DNA of 64,000 nt from Fragum whitleyi (lineage: Eukaryota; Mollusca; Bivalvia; Cardiida; Cardiidae): assembly GCA_948146395.1 (NCBI GenBank), contig OX411546.1:21244449-21308448 (forward strand), in the 5' to 3' direction. Below are positions 41,101 to 46,116 of this stretch, in pieces. Position 1 is the first letter of the stretch; each line of letters begins with the position of its first letter. Made by a program: the position numbers and the translations under genes. The notes beneath the pieces were generated by a model. That model did not search any database. It was not told the DNA's origin and worked only from the letters and a program-made list of their open reading frames with translations.

Positions 41101-44077
41101 AGAGCGAGAAAACTTATACTTTTTCCATTTTTTTCGTTTTTCTTGTGCTGCCAGTTTACATTCTTTGTTAAACCATAGTGGACTTGAGGTATTTTTCTCA
41201 GAATAAACTTTTTTAGGTATACACTTTTCAACACTGTTTTTCAATTGATGTGTGAATAAGGACCACATTTCATTTATATTTTTGTCCTGCAATAATACCT
41301 CCCAGTTTACAGCTGTAAGTTCTTCTCTTAACTGTTCATAGTCACCTTTATAGTATTGAATTTGAGCTGGACTTTTCTGGTTTTCTGGTAAAGAGTAGCA
41401 CATAAACTCAAAAGATATCATTGAATGATCACTATTACCTATTGGAGGGTCTATGTTTAGTGATGATGGGTTTACCATATTTTCCTCATTGGTGAATAGT
41501 AAATCAAGACAATTTGGTTCCTGACCATCCCTAAATCTGGTAGGCTCAAGTATATGCTGGTGTAGGTAGTTGTTGAGTGTACACTCCAAAAAGGCCTGTG
41601 CAGCACTATTAGATGATTTACATTCTAAGTTTTCCCAAACTATGTCTTTATGATTGAAATCTCCCATAAGAATGTAATGACTATAGTTCTTTTGTACTGA
41701 ACATTGAATAAGATCTAATAATTTGTTGTTGTTTTCCACTCTCAAATTTGGGCTTCTGTAAACCATTCCTATGAGTATCTTATCAGAATTATTCATCAGC
41801 TTTATTTCACACCAAATGTTTTCTTGAAAATCAATATATTCAAAAAAGTCAACTTTAGTTGCTTTCAATTTCTTTTTTATCATAAGTAACACACCTCTAT
41901 TACCATCTGAATTTGGATAGAAAGTATCATAGTCTTGAAAAATAATGTTTTTTACATTATATTTATCGTAAGAACTCTTTGGGAAAACTTCACATAGTCC
42001 TACAATGTCTGGTTTAATATGGCCTAATGTAGCTTCTAATTCAGGAACTTTATTTGAAAGTGAGTCAATATTTGCAAAACAAATTTTCAAAGTTTTCAGT
42101 TTGTTATTTTCGAAACTTTTAAAACAGTCATTTTCATTCACACTACTTGTAGAATGGCTTGTAACACTGCTTGTGTTATTTAGTGAACTTAAAGTAGAAC
42201 ACTGAACTTGCGTAACTGTAGAACTTTTAACTGTAACTGTTAACTTATTTACACATGAGTTTTTTAATGTCTTTAGTGTCTCACGTCCCCCAACCCAGAT
42301 GTTGGTCTGGGAGGTCCGCTGTGAGTTTCTTCACCCATTTGCACTATTTTATTCCGCCTAATTACCCACTTTTTACCAGGCTGCTCTTTCCTTGTTTTCT
42401 CCAGTTCACTCCTAAGTCTTGAATTTTCATCTCTTTGCTTTTTTGTCAGATCTCTTGTTACTCCAACTCTTGAGAAACTTAGTACATCCTTTAATTTGTA
42501 TGCATTTCGCAGTATTTCACCTCTTTTAGCTCTATCTTGAATAGTAACTTTAATGGGGCGTGCTTTTGAGCGTTTTTCGTCATATGTGCCCAACCTAGTA
42601 ATGCTGTCCATATCTGTTCCTGTTATGTGAAGTGAGTCAAGAACTTCATTAATTATCTCATGATCTTTGTCCTTCATATTTCCTCCTTTATCTTCTTTCA
42701 CGTTGAAGAAAATTAGATTTTGTGCTCTAAGTTCCTCTTCTTGTTTATCCATAAGTACTTCACTAACCTTATTACTGATTATGTGGGGAATATCAGACTT
42801 GAGTGTGGAGACATCCTTGGCAAGCTCAAGAACATTTGATGATTGTCCATCAATTTTGTTGTTCACTTCCTTGAGGCTACTATTCACTTTCTTAACTTCC
42901 TCTTCCAACTGATCTTGTCTCTTGTTGACAAGGGTTAACATTTTACAGATTTTTTGAGATGCACCTCTGCAACTTTTACAATACCACTGAATGCTCTCGT
43001 CAGATTTCATGAGCAATCTATAATCTTCAAGAGGGACACGCTGGCAGTTTATATGAAACCACTTATCACACACTGAGCATACTAAAGCCTTATCATCGGG
43101 TGCCACATCTTTATTACAGTCCTCACACGAGTTGCGGTTTTTCTTTGGCGCCATTTTTTTTGAGAGACAATGTGTTCAGTTAGAAACAGGGATCAGTATT
43201 GTGTATTTCAAACAGGACACTAAAACTAAGTTGGTAATAAATGTCAATCTAGTTTATTTTACAAAGCTTGGCTGTTTTTGAGGGTTGGTACTTCCCTATG
43301 TTCCGCAAAAACTATCAAAATTAGTTATTTTCTTCTCGGCTCGAAAAATTTGCGGCCATCTTCGTGCATGCGCAAACCACCTCCAATCGATTGATCATCA
43401 ACGGAAAACATCAGTACAAATAATAATTAATTTTCTTTTTATCTTAAATTTAATTGAACTGTTGATTTTGAACCAGTTTTAATTGTCTTCTCGCATAGAG
43501 ATCTGACTCTTTTTGCCTACCAGTAATGCGCATGCGCGGGAAATTCTCAATGGGCCAACTTATTTCTCCCCCGGGCGGGGCCCGATTTGGTTGTTTTTCA
43601 GCCAGGCCACAATTAGATCCCAGCCCCTGTGTTCCGGTTGACAAGATGCTACAAACTGTTTTCTAATTAAACCCCGCTTTGCGTGTGCACATGCTTGCAA
43701 AAACGGGTATGATTTGAAAACGGTTTGTATCATCTTGTCAGCCAGAGCACAGGGGCTGGTTTCTACTTGTGGCCCGGCTAAAAAACATCAAAATCGGGAC
43801 CCTTTCGAGCGAGAAATAAGTTGGCCCAATATATACAATAACAATCAACTCTCCTACTGTATAGCCACTAGAGGGAAAATTTGAGTGTGTGAGGGGTCCG
43901 GTGTTTAGTTTCACCACTAAAACAAAAACAACTAGATCTACGTTTAGTTTCTTAGATAAAGGCATGAAGAAAAGAAATATTTACTTCGGAATAAAATTCA
44001 TCAAAAACTTGGTCTTGACTCTTTTCGCCGGGCTCCTCGTCCGATTTAGAAGCAGTTGACTGCTCGTTAGCGGCCAT
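5346..44077 (-). CDS. DNAJC8: DNAJC8-like J-domain protein, whole gene (9 coding exons)
   Basis: Nine coding exons join in phase into 255 codons plus stop, close to the length I recall for vertebrate DNAJC8. Family role: a nuclear HSP40 co-chaperone (SPF31) found in purified spliceosomes, where the J domain recruits HSP70. Seen here: a short acidic N-terminus, the LTRPG..YFNLNPF segment just before the J domain (exon 2), the J domain at about residues 58-125 with the catalytic HPD at 90-92 (exon 4), a long charged helix (exons 6-8), and a basic C-terminal tail containing GRVDSWR and FRPPKPK. Spans 38.7 kb, mostly intron; intron 1 alone is 22.6 kb and filled with mobile elements. Degenerate second copies of exons 4, 5 and 7 lie in the introns. 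All introns are GT-AG. UTRs and polyadenylation site were not resolved. Identification is firm; expression is not testable here. Confidence 0.95.
5658..6075. mobile_element. MITE-like element rich in GGACTCC
   Basis: Bounded by CAGGGTTCAACACTAAG and TTGTCAGCCCCTGAA, resembling the ends of 9399-9700. Inner hairpin AAGAAATTGCTTATAACAAG / GCAATTTCTT. Confidence 0.55.
6677..6752 (-). CDS. DNAJC8: DNAJC8 exon 8
   Basis: 76 nt, phase 2 to 0, acceptor AATTTAG, donor GTATGT. Encodes a highly charged helix (Lys/Glu-rich) ending EWNKNFE, the conserved junction to the C-terminal tail. Confidence 0.93.
7007..8371 (+). mobile_element. Tandem-core element, ATGCTCCCC family
   Basis: 5' box TATGCTCCCCGAATAAGG, then a second start-like block (GAGCCATGTTGGACATGG), four to five units of about 150 bp with GGGCAATAACTCCAAAATTA and TTAGGAGATATGCTC, the common 3' cassette (AAGTTTCATTCAATTTGG), GGACGGACGGACGG, and hairpin TGCTCTCCCTTTGGGGAGCA. 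Two families may be fused or nested here. Confidence 0.75.
8395..8525. mobile_element. Fragment of the GAGCCTGTGCATGAC foldback family
   Basis: Right half only: GTCAGACTGTGCGGATGC, then TTTGAAATTGTTGGAAATCTCATGC and TAGGCTC. Other copies are complete at both ends. Confidence 0.7.
9206..9297 (-). pseudogene. Second copy of DNAJC8 exon 7
   Basis: 92 nt, exactly the length of exon 7, with the frame open throughout. It keeps VQTCKL, the IERL helix and KEAE. The acceptor AG and a pyrimidine tract are intact, but at the homologous donor GT has become AT; a GTAAGA lies 5 nt further in. Use of that GTAAGA would give 87 nt and the wrong phase into exon 8. Either a decaying duplicate or an exon with altered splicing. 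Confidence 0.8.
9399..9700. mobile_element. MITE with TTGACACTAAC ends, copy 1
   Basis: Terminal inverted repeat GGGATTGACACTAAC / GTTAGTGTCAAACCCC; body has ACAGGTCCTTCAGGCCTG. Second copy at 19331-19719. It lies between the duplicate exon 7 and the true exon 7. Confidence 0.8.
9757..9848 (-). CDS. DNAJC8: DNAJC8 exon 7
   Basis: 92 nt, phase 0 to 2, acceptor ATTACAG, donor GTAGGC. Encodes YKHAVYVQTCKLFADLE and a KEAKDMHE helix. A full-length open copy lies at 9206-9297 with a changed donor. Confidence 0.95.
9990..11585. other. DNAJC8 intron 6 segment, nothing recognised
   Basis: AT-rich noncoding sequence, no repeat or gene identified. Confidence 0.5.
11588..13135 (+). mobile_element. Tandem-core element, CCCCCGCCGAA family
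   Basis: 5' box GATATCCCCCGCCGAA, eight units of about 167 bp (each with GTCAGGGGCAGTAACTCT, ATATGCGCATGTCCTCATTG and CAAGTTTCATTGAAATCCGG), GACGGACGGACGGATGGACG, and hairpin CCCCCGAAAAATTTTTTCGG then CGGGGGATAA. Units are very alike, suggesting recent expansion. Confidence 0.88.
13136..14242. other. DNAJC8 intron 6 segment, nothing recognised
   Basis: AT-rich, no coding or repeat signal beyond small palindromes such as TTTTAGTGTAAACACTAAAA (14046-14065). Confidence 0.5.
14243..14314 (-). CDS. DNAJC8: DNAJC8 exon 6
   Basis: 72 nt, phase 0 to 0, donor GTAAAC. Encodes a very basic stretch (KKLKKEGKP) then an acidic one (PEDDHDK), matching the order seen in DNAJC8 relatives. Confidence 0.9.
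14400..14685 (-). mobile_element. tRNA-derived SINE, head and tail
   Basis: Read on the minus strand: a tRNA-like head beginning GCCACCGTCATAGTGCAG with loop TTGTCAA, then a tail with ATCGTAGAAC, CTAGAGGCTAGGAAAGGATG, TACCAGGAAACATTTG and TAGGTGCTCCAG, ending in ACCCCATTCAAACAAAC. Same family as 46117-46400. Confidence 0.8.
14780..15060 (-). mobile_element. Diverged SINE copy
   Basis: Parts of the same tail (GTTGGATG-, CAATATC-containing head region and AACACGCCTTTCAACATTAT in reverse). Heavily mutated. Confidence 0.5.
15236..15562. mobile_element. Foldback MITE copy 1 (TACTTAGTG)
   Basis: Left 150 bp folds into a hairpin (ATAATACGTACTTAGTG ... CACTTAGTACGTATTAT) with the loop region CGAGGCTCTGCCGAG; right half lies between TATCTTATAAC and GTTATAAGATA. 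Nearly identical to 17890-18213. Confidence 0.85.
15861..15915 (-). pseudogene. Internally deleted copy of DNAJC8 exon 5
   Basis: Both splice sites and both ends of exon 5 are present, but about 40 nt in the middle are missing, which shifts the frame. Flanking intron is duplicated too (about 15800-15965 against 15985-16192), so this is a short segmental tandem duplication rather than a retrocopy. Confidence 0.85.
16045..16139 (-). CDS. DNAJC8: DNAJC8 exon 5
   Basis: 95 nt, phase 1 to phase 0, acceptor TTATAG, donor GTAAGA. Encodes the last J-domain helix (NKAYKTLEND) and the start of the following charged helix (DEAKERVEEL). A shortened copy sits immediately 3' of it in gene order at 15861-15915. 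Confidence 0.95.
16948..17014 (-). pseudogene. Dead copy of DNAJC8 exon 4
   Basis: Same 67-nt length as exon 4 and begins MSILVHPDKN, but an in-frame TAA follows at codon 14 and the acceptor AG is replaced by GG. The donor GTAGG survives. Not a usable exon. Confidence 0.85.
17186..17252 (-). CDS. DNAJC8: DNAJC8 exon 4 (HPD motif)
   Basis: 67 nt from phase 0 to phase 1, acceptor ATTTCAG, donor GTAGGA. Encodes MSILVHPDKNQ and onwards, so it carries the HPD loop needed to stimulate HSP70. A dead copy of identical length lies about 240 bp away at 16948-17014. Confidence 0.95.
17290..17475 (-). mobile_element. Truncated SINE tail
   Basis: Reverse strand carries ATAATCCTAGACCTATGTGG, GCTAGGAAAGGATGTGATGG and TAGGTGCTCCAGCTGCTGGG; head missing. 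Confidence 0.7.
17890..18213. mobile_element. Foldback MITE copy 2 (TACTTAGTG)
   Basis: Same layout as 15236-15562, 2.65 kb away in the neighbouring intron of DNAJC8. Confidence 0.85.
18537..18790. repeat. Two tandem copies of a 115-bp sequence
   Basis: CTGGGTGAACTGGGGCTG and AACCCATAAACACTCTCCAG recur as CTGGGTGAACTAGGGCTGGC and AACCCATTAATACACCCCAG. Confidence 0.65.
18851..18907 (-). CDS. DNAJC8: DNAJC8 exon 3
   Basis: 57 nt, phase 0 at both ends, acceptor ATTTCAG, donor GTTTGT (weaker than the others). Encodes the first part of the J domain, VLQIDPDTP followed by the basic helix IKKKYR. Confidence 0.9.
18932..19292. mobile_element. MITE with GCAGGGTTTTAC ends
   Basis: Terminal repeats GCAGGGTTTTACGC / GTAAAACCCTGC; inner hairpin GAATTGAAGACTGCTTTAAA / CAGTCTTCAACTC. 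Other copies 52797-53022, 58735-58866 (partial) and 59815-60165. Confidence 0.8.
19331..19719. mobile_element. MITE with TTGACACTAAC ends, copy 2
   Basis: Same body as 9399-9700 (ACAGGTCCTTCAGACCTG region) plus an inner AATTGCTTGTCAAAAGCAATT hairpin. Confidence 0.75.
20040..21012 (+). mobile_element. Tandem-core-type element, ends in GGGGGGCAC hairpin, split by another element
   Basis: Left part to 20192 has GGCAATAACTCAAAATATG; right part from 20859 has CTCAATGCAATCTATCAAAC, GGTCTACAGACGGACC and the hairpin CCCCCTCTTCTTCAGGGGGG. Interrupted by 20193-20858. Confidence 0.7.
20193..20858. mobile_element. 666-bp nonautonomous DNA transposon with 5-bp target duplication
   Basis: Terminal inverted repeat CAGGGTCCAAAGAATCC / GAATTCTTTGGACCCTG, flanked on both sides by ACTTC. 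Subterminal GGACGAGT repeats in both orientations. No transposase. Superfamily not assigned. Confidence 0.88.
21118..21185. mobile_element. Palindromic MITE (GTTGGTACTCATTGG)
   Basis: Near-perfect hairpin: TTGTTGGTACTCATTGGAAT, loop about CTCATCAAG, and the complementary arm. Confidence 0.8.
21272..21373 (-). CDS. DNAJC8: DNAJC8 exon 2
   Basis: 102 nt, phase 0 at both ends, with a TTTTTCAG acceptor and GTGAGT donor. Encodes 34 residues running from VKAIEKHD through LTRPG to NPFD, the conserved lead-in to the J domain in DNAJC8. Confidence 0.95.
22140..24995. repeat. Old local duplications in DNAJC8 intron 1
   Basis: 22745-23160 resembles 23520-23915 (TGCTACATTCTTGCCTTC, TCATTCAATTCAAAT, ATGGGGCTCC, CTACCATTTTGTG). 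22144-22372 resembles 24777-24995 (GAACAAACCC, CAGCCACCCCC, GGTGCATAGACA). Divergence is high, so old. Confidence 0.75.
24288..24361 (+). pseudogene. tRNA-like sequence (SINE head or tRNA pseudogene)
   Basis: 74 nt with a 7-bp acceptor stem GTGCCCA/TGGGCAC, D-arm GCTCAGTTGGTAAAGAGC and T-loop-like GGGTTTGAGTC. The anticodon stem does not pair, so not a working tRNA. A worse copy follows at 24498-24577. Confidence 0.65.
25121..25271 (+). repeat. DIRS left inverted terminal repeat
   Basis: 151 bp; reverse complement of 30077-30227 with no mismatch found on reading through. The 37 bp outside it (25084-25120) is unique to this end. Confidence 0.95.
25332..25440 (+). repeat. DIRS internal complementary region
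   Basis: First half (to about 25389) is the complement of the left outer end; second half is the complement of the right outer end with about two mismatches. It therefore spells the circle junction. Confidence 0.93.
25690..26667 (-). CDS. DIRS tyrosine recombinase
   Basis: 325 codons from the Met at 26667, a normal size. N-terminal SAM-like region (WRSGTQKDYASKFKKYCSWC), then the catalytic Arg (TFRRVSDLQALRL), the HxxR box (TAHSTRALG) and the nucleophile Tyr (FIKFYRRKV). All four key residues are present, so the integrase step looks intact. In DIRS elements this enzyme replaces the DDE integrase and inserts a circular DNA. Confidence 0.9.
   Translation of the reverse strand: MAAINKQFRKKGFSKKVRKLLTASWRSGTQKDYASKFKKYCSWCNTKQIDPYSASLNECAEFLASLYKDGLQYKTIAGYRSMLSSVLEPIDKFPIGQHPYIIRLLKGVFNLRPPVSRLVPEWDLPRVLKAIQKYPFEPLMKTSLKYITYKTVFLTAITTFRRVSDLQALRLGEDAVSILPDGISFVRQGLAKQDRPGHCDSKIFVPKFNSNKLLDPKRAIAIYLKKTEPFRHKNGKEETSLFLTINEPHKKASAQRLSSYIIWTIREAYEDKTLKVTAHSTRALGPSWALYKGASIRSVLEAADWSRESTFIKFYRRKVSPHVLQ
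26499..27436 (-). CDS. DIRS RNase H and connecting domain, different frame from RT
   Basis: In a different frame from the RT. Shows INCLELEAV, IRSDNTTVVQYINKQGG and AAHIAGKLNTRPDFLSR, the RNase H signature of DIRS elements, then the DIRS-type region with DLFAS, TDAL..W and YAFPP. The RT frame itself stays open behind it but reads as Ser-rich noise. A 1-nt change in an A-run (plus strand 27436-27438) accounts for the frame switch. Ends about 169 nt inside the recombinase ORF. Confidence 0.82.
27437..28548 (-). CDS. DIRS reverse transcriptase
   Basis: RT motifs in order: FLVPKKTGDLRPVINLKPLN, FSMDLKDAYMHIPI, LPFGPTSSPRVFTK and the catalytic box YLDDW. No ATG opens this frame near the Gag stop: the open frame begins just after a stop at 28582-28584, so ORF2 is probably reached by frameshift or readthrough. 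The domain runs into a change of frame at about 27437, where the RNase H-coding frame takes over. Confidence 0.88.
28550..30211 (-). CDS. DIRS Gag-like ORF1
   Basis: Open frame of about 553 codons if it starts at the Met inside the right terminal repeat (30211); the true start is uncertain, and Met codons further in are possible. Contains a basic stretch (KSGKKSKRTPRASKKE), a short coiled coil (LRSEF..VDSIDSKLALLNEF), a Ser/acid-rich middle and an Arg/Ser-rich, Lys-rich C-terminus suited to binding nucleic acid. The stop TGA is at 28550-28552, just before the RT frame. Assigned by position and composition; no zinc knuckle is visible. Confidence 0.7.
   Translation of the reverse strand: MGNILKDYIPYIVHKIRRINIIKRLHVNHVINSRRLVENPHTSVYFQRAKRSHPQVVSFSKLLFFFVFRLILSEFWSCYWTLCFIVSDIDKDDDLSSRTSVSETPSKSGKKSKRTPRASKKELENLRSEFSTFQGKVDSIDSKLALLNEFMTSKRISQNDKDKENDPCEVRRPCRPSDNVPLGERRPTLPLGNSLNADFGVSDPCREDDVLSLQPGQKERQEVDWATSERCSSRSGSDVVLVEEDSSMPDRFSEYNSKTAALLKEMFGEDAVTTSSVQKSGITLDEAQINVIETSWRCIDPSKLTAYKDSYRSVFPVSEQSESLLSVPSLDNMLETILVRKYGSKASKSQSLCSQPLRSLEKLAYQGQHAARMGLIINSYLQQALGNLLTVLKDKNVNVDSAIQCVRDTFAMSTKALDQVARAGAFHHLIRRRAAMSDSGLYDISDMKDHLYRLPLSHEGVFGIGLEKKLKDRKELQNQLCDLLPDNDRKRKQTVSSHYQWKKPRYDDSSRSRSQKRPSVAAGRGQYGFLKGHDRSNSKTSGVSTFRPKSKQQ
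30077..30227 (-). repeat. DIRS right inverted terminal repeat
   Basis: 151 bp partner of 25121-25271. Followed outward by a 12-bp end unique to this side (30228-30239). Confidence 0.95.
31460..32776 (+). repeat. Left arm of a 5.2-kb inverted repeat
   Basis: About 1317 bp, starting ATTTCAGCGGCGATAAATAA, matching the reverse complement of 35183-36656 along its whole length at roughly 90 percent by eye. No ORF of note. Confidence 0.93.
32777..34861. other. Spacer between inverted-repeat arms, no gene recognised
   Basis: AT-rich. Contains a GAGCAATTTCTTCTTTT hairpin (33451-33482), a minus-strand SINE tail (33725-33880) and degenerate hairpins near 34430-34500. An open frame at 33873-34193 has no recognisable motif. 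Confidence 0.6.
34862..35172 (-). repeat. Inverted paralogue of the LINE/MITE flanks (empty site)
   Basis: About 310 bp. Read in reverse complement it matches 39025-39138, then 43387-43551, then 43828-43855, skipping both the LINE and the MITE. It preserves the target sequences AATCGATATTTAAAG and CTCAATATAAAT before insertion. Confidence 0.9.
35183..36656 (-). repeat. Right arm of the 5.2-kb inverted repeat
   Basis: About 1474 bp. The difference from the left arm is explained by one extra block of about 157 bp near 36076-36240. The outer end mirrors TTTCAGCGGCGATAA. Could be a foldback DNA transposon with very long terminal repeats or an inverted duplication of an older element. Confidence 0.93.
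36657..39024. other. Intronic stretch, no gene recognised
   Basis: No supported coding region. Holds a 23-G homopolymer (38093-38115) after a T-run, a short block near 38640-38690 resembling 34360-34400 (TATTACTGCGC), and GTCGTC-rich sequence near 38470-38550. Confidence 0.6.
39247..42141 (-). CDS. LINE ORF2, apurinic endonuclease plus reverse transcriptase
   Basis: 964 codons with no stop. N-terminal APE endonuclease: FANIDSL, the catalytic Glu in GLCEVF, VYRSPN, GDFNHKDIVW, LDLLFTN and SDHSMI. RT: FKKGDKSLPSNYRPISLTS, YGFRPGRSC, YLDFSKAFDSVPH, VPQGSVLGPVLF and the catalytic FADD. Thumb/C-terminus: RRATRLVPEL, LPTLEYRRDR and LWNNLSD. It nicks target DNA and primes cDNA there. All key residues seen are present, so the copy may be recent. 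Begins 131 bp after the ORF1 stop. Confidence 0.95.
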   Translation of the reverse strand: MNENDCFKSFENNKLKTLKICFANIDSLSNKVPELEATLGHIKPDIVGLCEVFPKSSYDKYNVKNIIFQDYDTFYPNSDGNRGVLLMIKKKLKATKVDFFEYIDFQENIWCEIKLMNNSDKILIGMVYRSPNLRVENNNKLLDLIQCSVQKNYSHYILMGDFNHKDIVWENLECKSSNSAAQAFLECTLNNYLHQHILEPTRFRDGQEPNCLDLLFTNEENMVNPSSLNIDPPIGNSDHSMISFEFMCYSLPENQKSPAQIQYYKGDYEQLREELTAVNWEVLLQDKNINEMWSLFTHQLKNSVEKCIPKKVYSEKNTSSPLWFNKECKLAAQEKRKKWKKYKFSRSPDDYIKYANSRNKCTSTKKQAKRSYEKKIVNELKENNKSFWKYVNSKRKTIDTIGDLKKPDGSTAQNNKDKADLLNDFFSSVFVRTDDLDETEPDNIENIFSEVIITPEDVIKQLGKLKPDKSPGPDEIHPKVLLEARYELYYPLFLIFKQSLHEGKIPEDWKKAIVSPIFKKGDKSLPSNYRPISLTSIVCKICESLVRDKLMTFLLSNNLLSDSQYGFRPGRSCSSQLLEIMDEWTKHVDNGTPVDVIYLDFSKAFDSVPHERLLHKLYCLGIRDDILNWIKDFLTGRRQQVRIGTETSSWADVVSGVPQGSVLGPVLFLCFINDLPSVTTNTVRIFADDSKIYTSIKNDKDLETLQKDLDHLCDWSSKWKLSFNASKCKALHIGAKNEHFRYCMKDSSGTYTAIENITTEKDLGITFDSNLNFASHITNIVKKAQRNLGIIHRSFEYLEKPMFLILYKSLVRPILEYGSCVWTPFLKKDIKRLEDVQRRATRLVPELKNLSYEERLKQLGLPTLEYRRDRYDMLQIFKGIHNHDDFNWDRIFTFASSDLRGHHLKLSKSDMKCSTNLRLNSFSNRTIDLWNNLSDDCVSANSVNIFKSRLNSEVWNKKKFKPSC
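42273..43154 (-). CDS. LINE ORF1, PHD-finger nucleic-acid-binding protein
   Basis: 293 codons. N-terminus is a PHD zinc finger with Cys4-His-Cys3 spacing (CEDCNKD, CSVCDKWFHINC, WYCKSC), residues about 10-65. Then a coiled coil (about 75-130, KRQDQLEEEVKKVNSSL), then an RRM-like/L1-ORF1-like region (LIFFNVKED and KPIKVTI-like strands). Lys/Arg-rich tail. In LINEs ORF1 binds the RNA and forms the RNP; the PHD finger type occurs in CR1-like clades. Confidence 0.9.
   Translation of the reverse strand: MAPKKNRNSCEDCNKDVAPDDKALVCSVCDKWFHINCQRVPLEDYRLLMKSDESIQWYCKSCRGASQKICKMLTLVNKRQDQLEEEVKKVNSSLKEVNNKIDGQSSNVLELAKDVSTLKSDIPHIISNKVSEVLMDKQEEELRAQNLIFFNVKEDKGGNMKDKDHEIINEVLDSLHITGTDMDSITRLGTYDEKRSKARPIKVTIQDRAKRGEILRNAYKLKDVLSFSRVGVTRDLTKKQRDENSRLRSELEKTRKEQPGKKWVIRRNKIVQMGEETHSGPPRPTSGLGDVRH
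43552..43827. mobile_element. Palindromic MITE in DNAJC8 intron 1
   Basis: About 276 bp, two arms of roughly 125 bp starting GGGCCAACTTATTTCTC with AGCCCCTGTG and GACAAGATG in both. Flanked by AAT on each side; the empty paralogue at 34862-35172 has a single CAATAT. Confidence 0.88.
43856..43984. other. First intron start of DNAJC8
   Basis: No repeat recognised; includes the donor region next to exon 1. Confidence 0.4.
43985..44077 (-). CDS. DNAJC8: DNAJC8 exon 1 (start codon)
   Basis: 31 codons beginning MAANEQ and ending FDEFYSE, followed by a GTAAAT donor. The start is chosen because it is the only ATG giving a DNAJC8-like N-terminus of normal length; the FYSE end continues into exon 2 in phase 0 as in relatives. 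The other side of the start codon is GC-poor with a G-run and shows no clear core promoter motif. Confidence 0.9.
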
Positions 44078-46110
44078 CTTTTTTTGAAATTACGGGGGGG
44101 GAAGTTCGGACAGATTACCGGAACCCTTTGTTTCAACCGAATTTCACCAGAGCAGACCGATCTGAGTTGTCATGTCAAAAGTTAGTTAAGTCAGGTCCAA
44201 AAGCTCAAAGGAAAAGGCCCAGTCCGTAAAGACCCTATTGAATAAATCTACTAGCAGGCCATCTAAATTATTAATAAACTGGCTTACAATGCCCTCAAAT
44301 ACCTGTAAGACATATCAACACAGGTTTTTTGTAATGAGCCCTCTTAGGAAAAATGCAAATCTACCAACCAGACACGAAAATTCGGGGTCGCATAGTCCGA
44401 AACTCCACAAAATGTTGATTTGGGGCATATAAAGGTCGCTTACCTTAAATCCTGAATGATTTAGCTTGGACCATAAATAATTACTATTCATCCAACTTAG
44501 GTCTAGTCTGATGCCGTGTGGATTCATGAAAGGAGAGTGATTCCTTTTTGTGGATGTATGTGGACTTAGGCCCTTATAATAAGTAGCCATTTTTAACACA
44601 GTTAAACCTGACGCTCTGTCTCTTAACTTAAGCGGAATTTAACTGGTCCAATATATGTAATAACTATTTTGAAATTTAAGCGATTATGGATTGTGTATAT
44701 TCCATTGTCATCTGAATTTTTCTTAACGTATGGATTATTAGGAATTCACACCTCTAGATAACCTATTAAACTTGTTTTTAACTGGGGGCCTTATCTGCAC
44801 TTTTCATCATTCTTCATCATATCCCTTGATTGTCGTTAGTTAAATCTAGTCAGCTTCATTTGGAGCTTTCATCAAACTTTTCACATGTTTTGTTAATTTT
44901 GTTTGTTACTATGTAGCATATTGACCTATACCTCGGTTAGGGGTCCTGGTCTTTGAATAAAAAACTTGAAAACCTTGAAAAACCTTGAAAAAATAAACTG
45001 CCCTAGAAGAGTCCACATTTTTTTTCAGACGTGGCCCTTTCCCTTATGCCTGTGGGATTTGGGGCACAATGTTGTATGGCCCCATATGGATCCATTAATA
45101 TATATATATATATAAACTGAGCACAATTTTTTAAGCGATTGAGTAGGCAGATGGGTAGAAACTGCGACAACTGGAATAGCCGTTATAAAAAATTGTGCCC
45201 GAATCCTGATCATCACAGGACATATTCGTTTACAAGCATTCAGAGCCAATGTCTTGTAAGTAAGGATAGGAACGAAAAGCAAAATTCATATTCGAATATT
45301 CGTTTCGTTACATATATATACATCTTGTCCATCTGGTTTGAAACTATCTTTAAATCTACTTTTGCAGTTTCCACTACAATCTGAGATAAAGTTGGACTTC
45401 AATGCTTTGCATAGTTAGCCTAGTAAAGCTTTACTCAACGACACCTTTGCAAAGTCCCATCAATGGTATCAATGGTATTTTGATAAATGTTGACAGACCT
45501 GCCGACTAAAACTACAACAGCTGACTGAGGACGACGTAAAGACGAGTTCGTTAGATATTTTTACTATTTGAATTTTTGGCAGCACCAGCGAAAATAGAAA
45601 TACTAAAAAAACATAGTTAATCACCAAAGTTTAGATATATCAAACTCAAGTCCAATAACATTATTCATAGCATTTAAAATTCAAAGGAAATGGAGCTATT
45701 GAATATGCTTGACAATGATACACTGGCAAGGCTTTGAATTGTACAGTCCAAACTGAATCTCAAGGTGAGCACAAGTAATATTAGGACGCCCCCTCATAAG
45801 TTAACAACCAAACCATTATGGGAAAGGGGCATTTTGATTGAACCAAATAACTTCATTACGCCTTGATGAAAATAACCTGAATTTGAACATGTAGACAAAT
45901 GTATATACTAGGCACTGCTACAACCGTACATATAAATCTTAGACTCAAAAGATCTTTTGCAAACAACAAATTTCCATTTATTTTGTAAAAATGCGTGTCA
46001 AACCAGTTTGGCCCTTCTTTAAAACAGGTGTTAGGTATGGTGTAACATCACACCATTATTGAAGCATATTTATTGTGCTTTATTTCAAATAATAATTATT
46101 GAAGTCAGCC
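44078..46110. other. Interval upstream of DNAJC8, no gene recognised
   Basis: Between the divergent genes. A G-run lies just upstream of the DNAJC8 start. At 44940-44998 there is an AATAAA with repeated CTTGAAAA units, perhaps the 3' tail of an old plus-strand LINE. TA microsatellite at 45092-45113. Confidence 0.5.
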
Positions 46111-46116
46111 ATAGCC

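Larger units (their letters stand above)
39139..43386 (-). mobile_element. Full-length CR1/Jockey-superfamily LINE
   Basis: About 4.25 kb with two open ORFs. The ends are fixed by comparison with the empty paralogous site at 34862-35172: 5' end beginning TTGGAGGTGG, 3' end in a short tandem tail of AAAGGTATA type rather than poly(A). At most 2 bp of target duplication. Inserted in DNAJC8 intron 1, sense to the gene. The 5' UTR (43155-43386) contains GCGCATGC and an ATG near the start. Confidence 0.93.
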
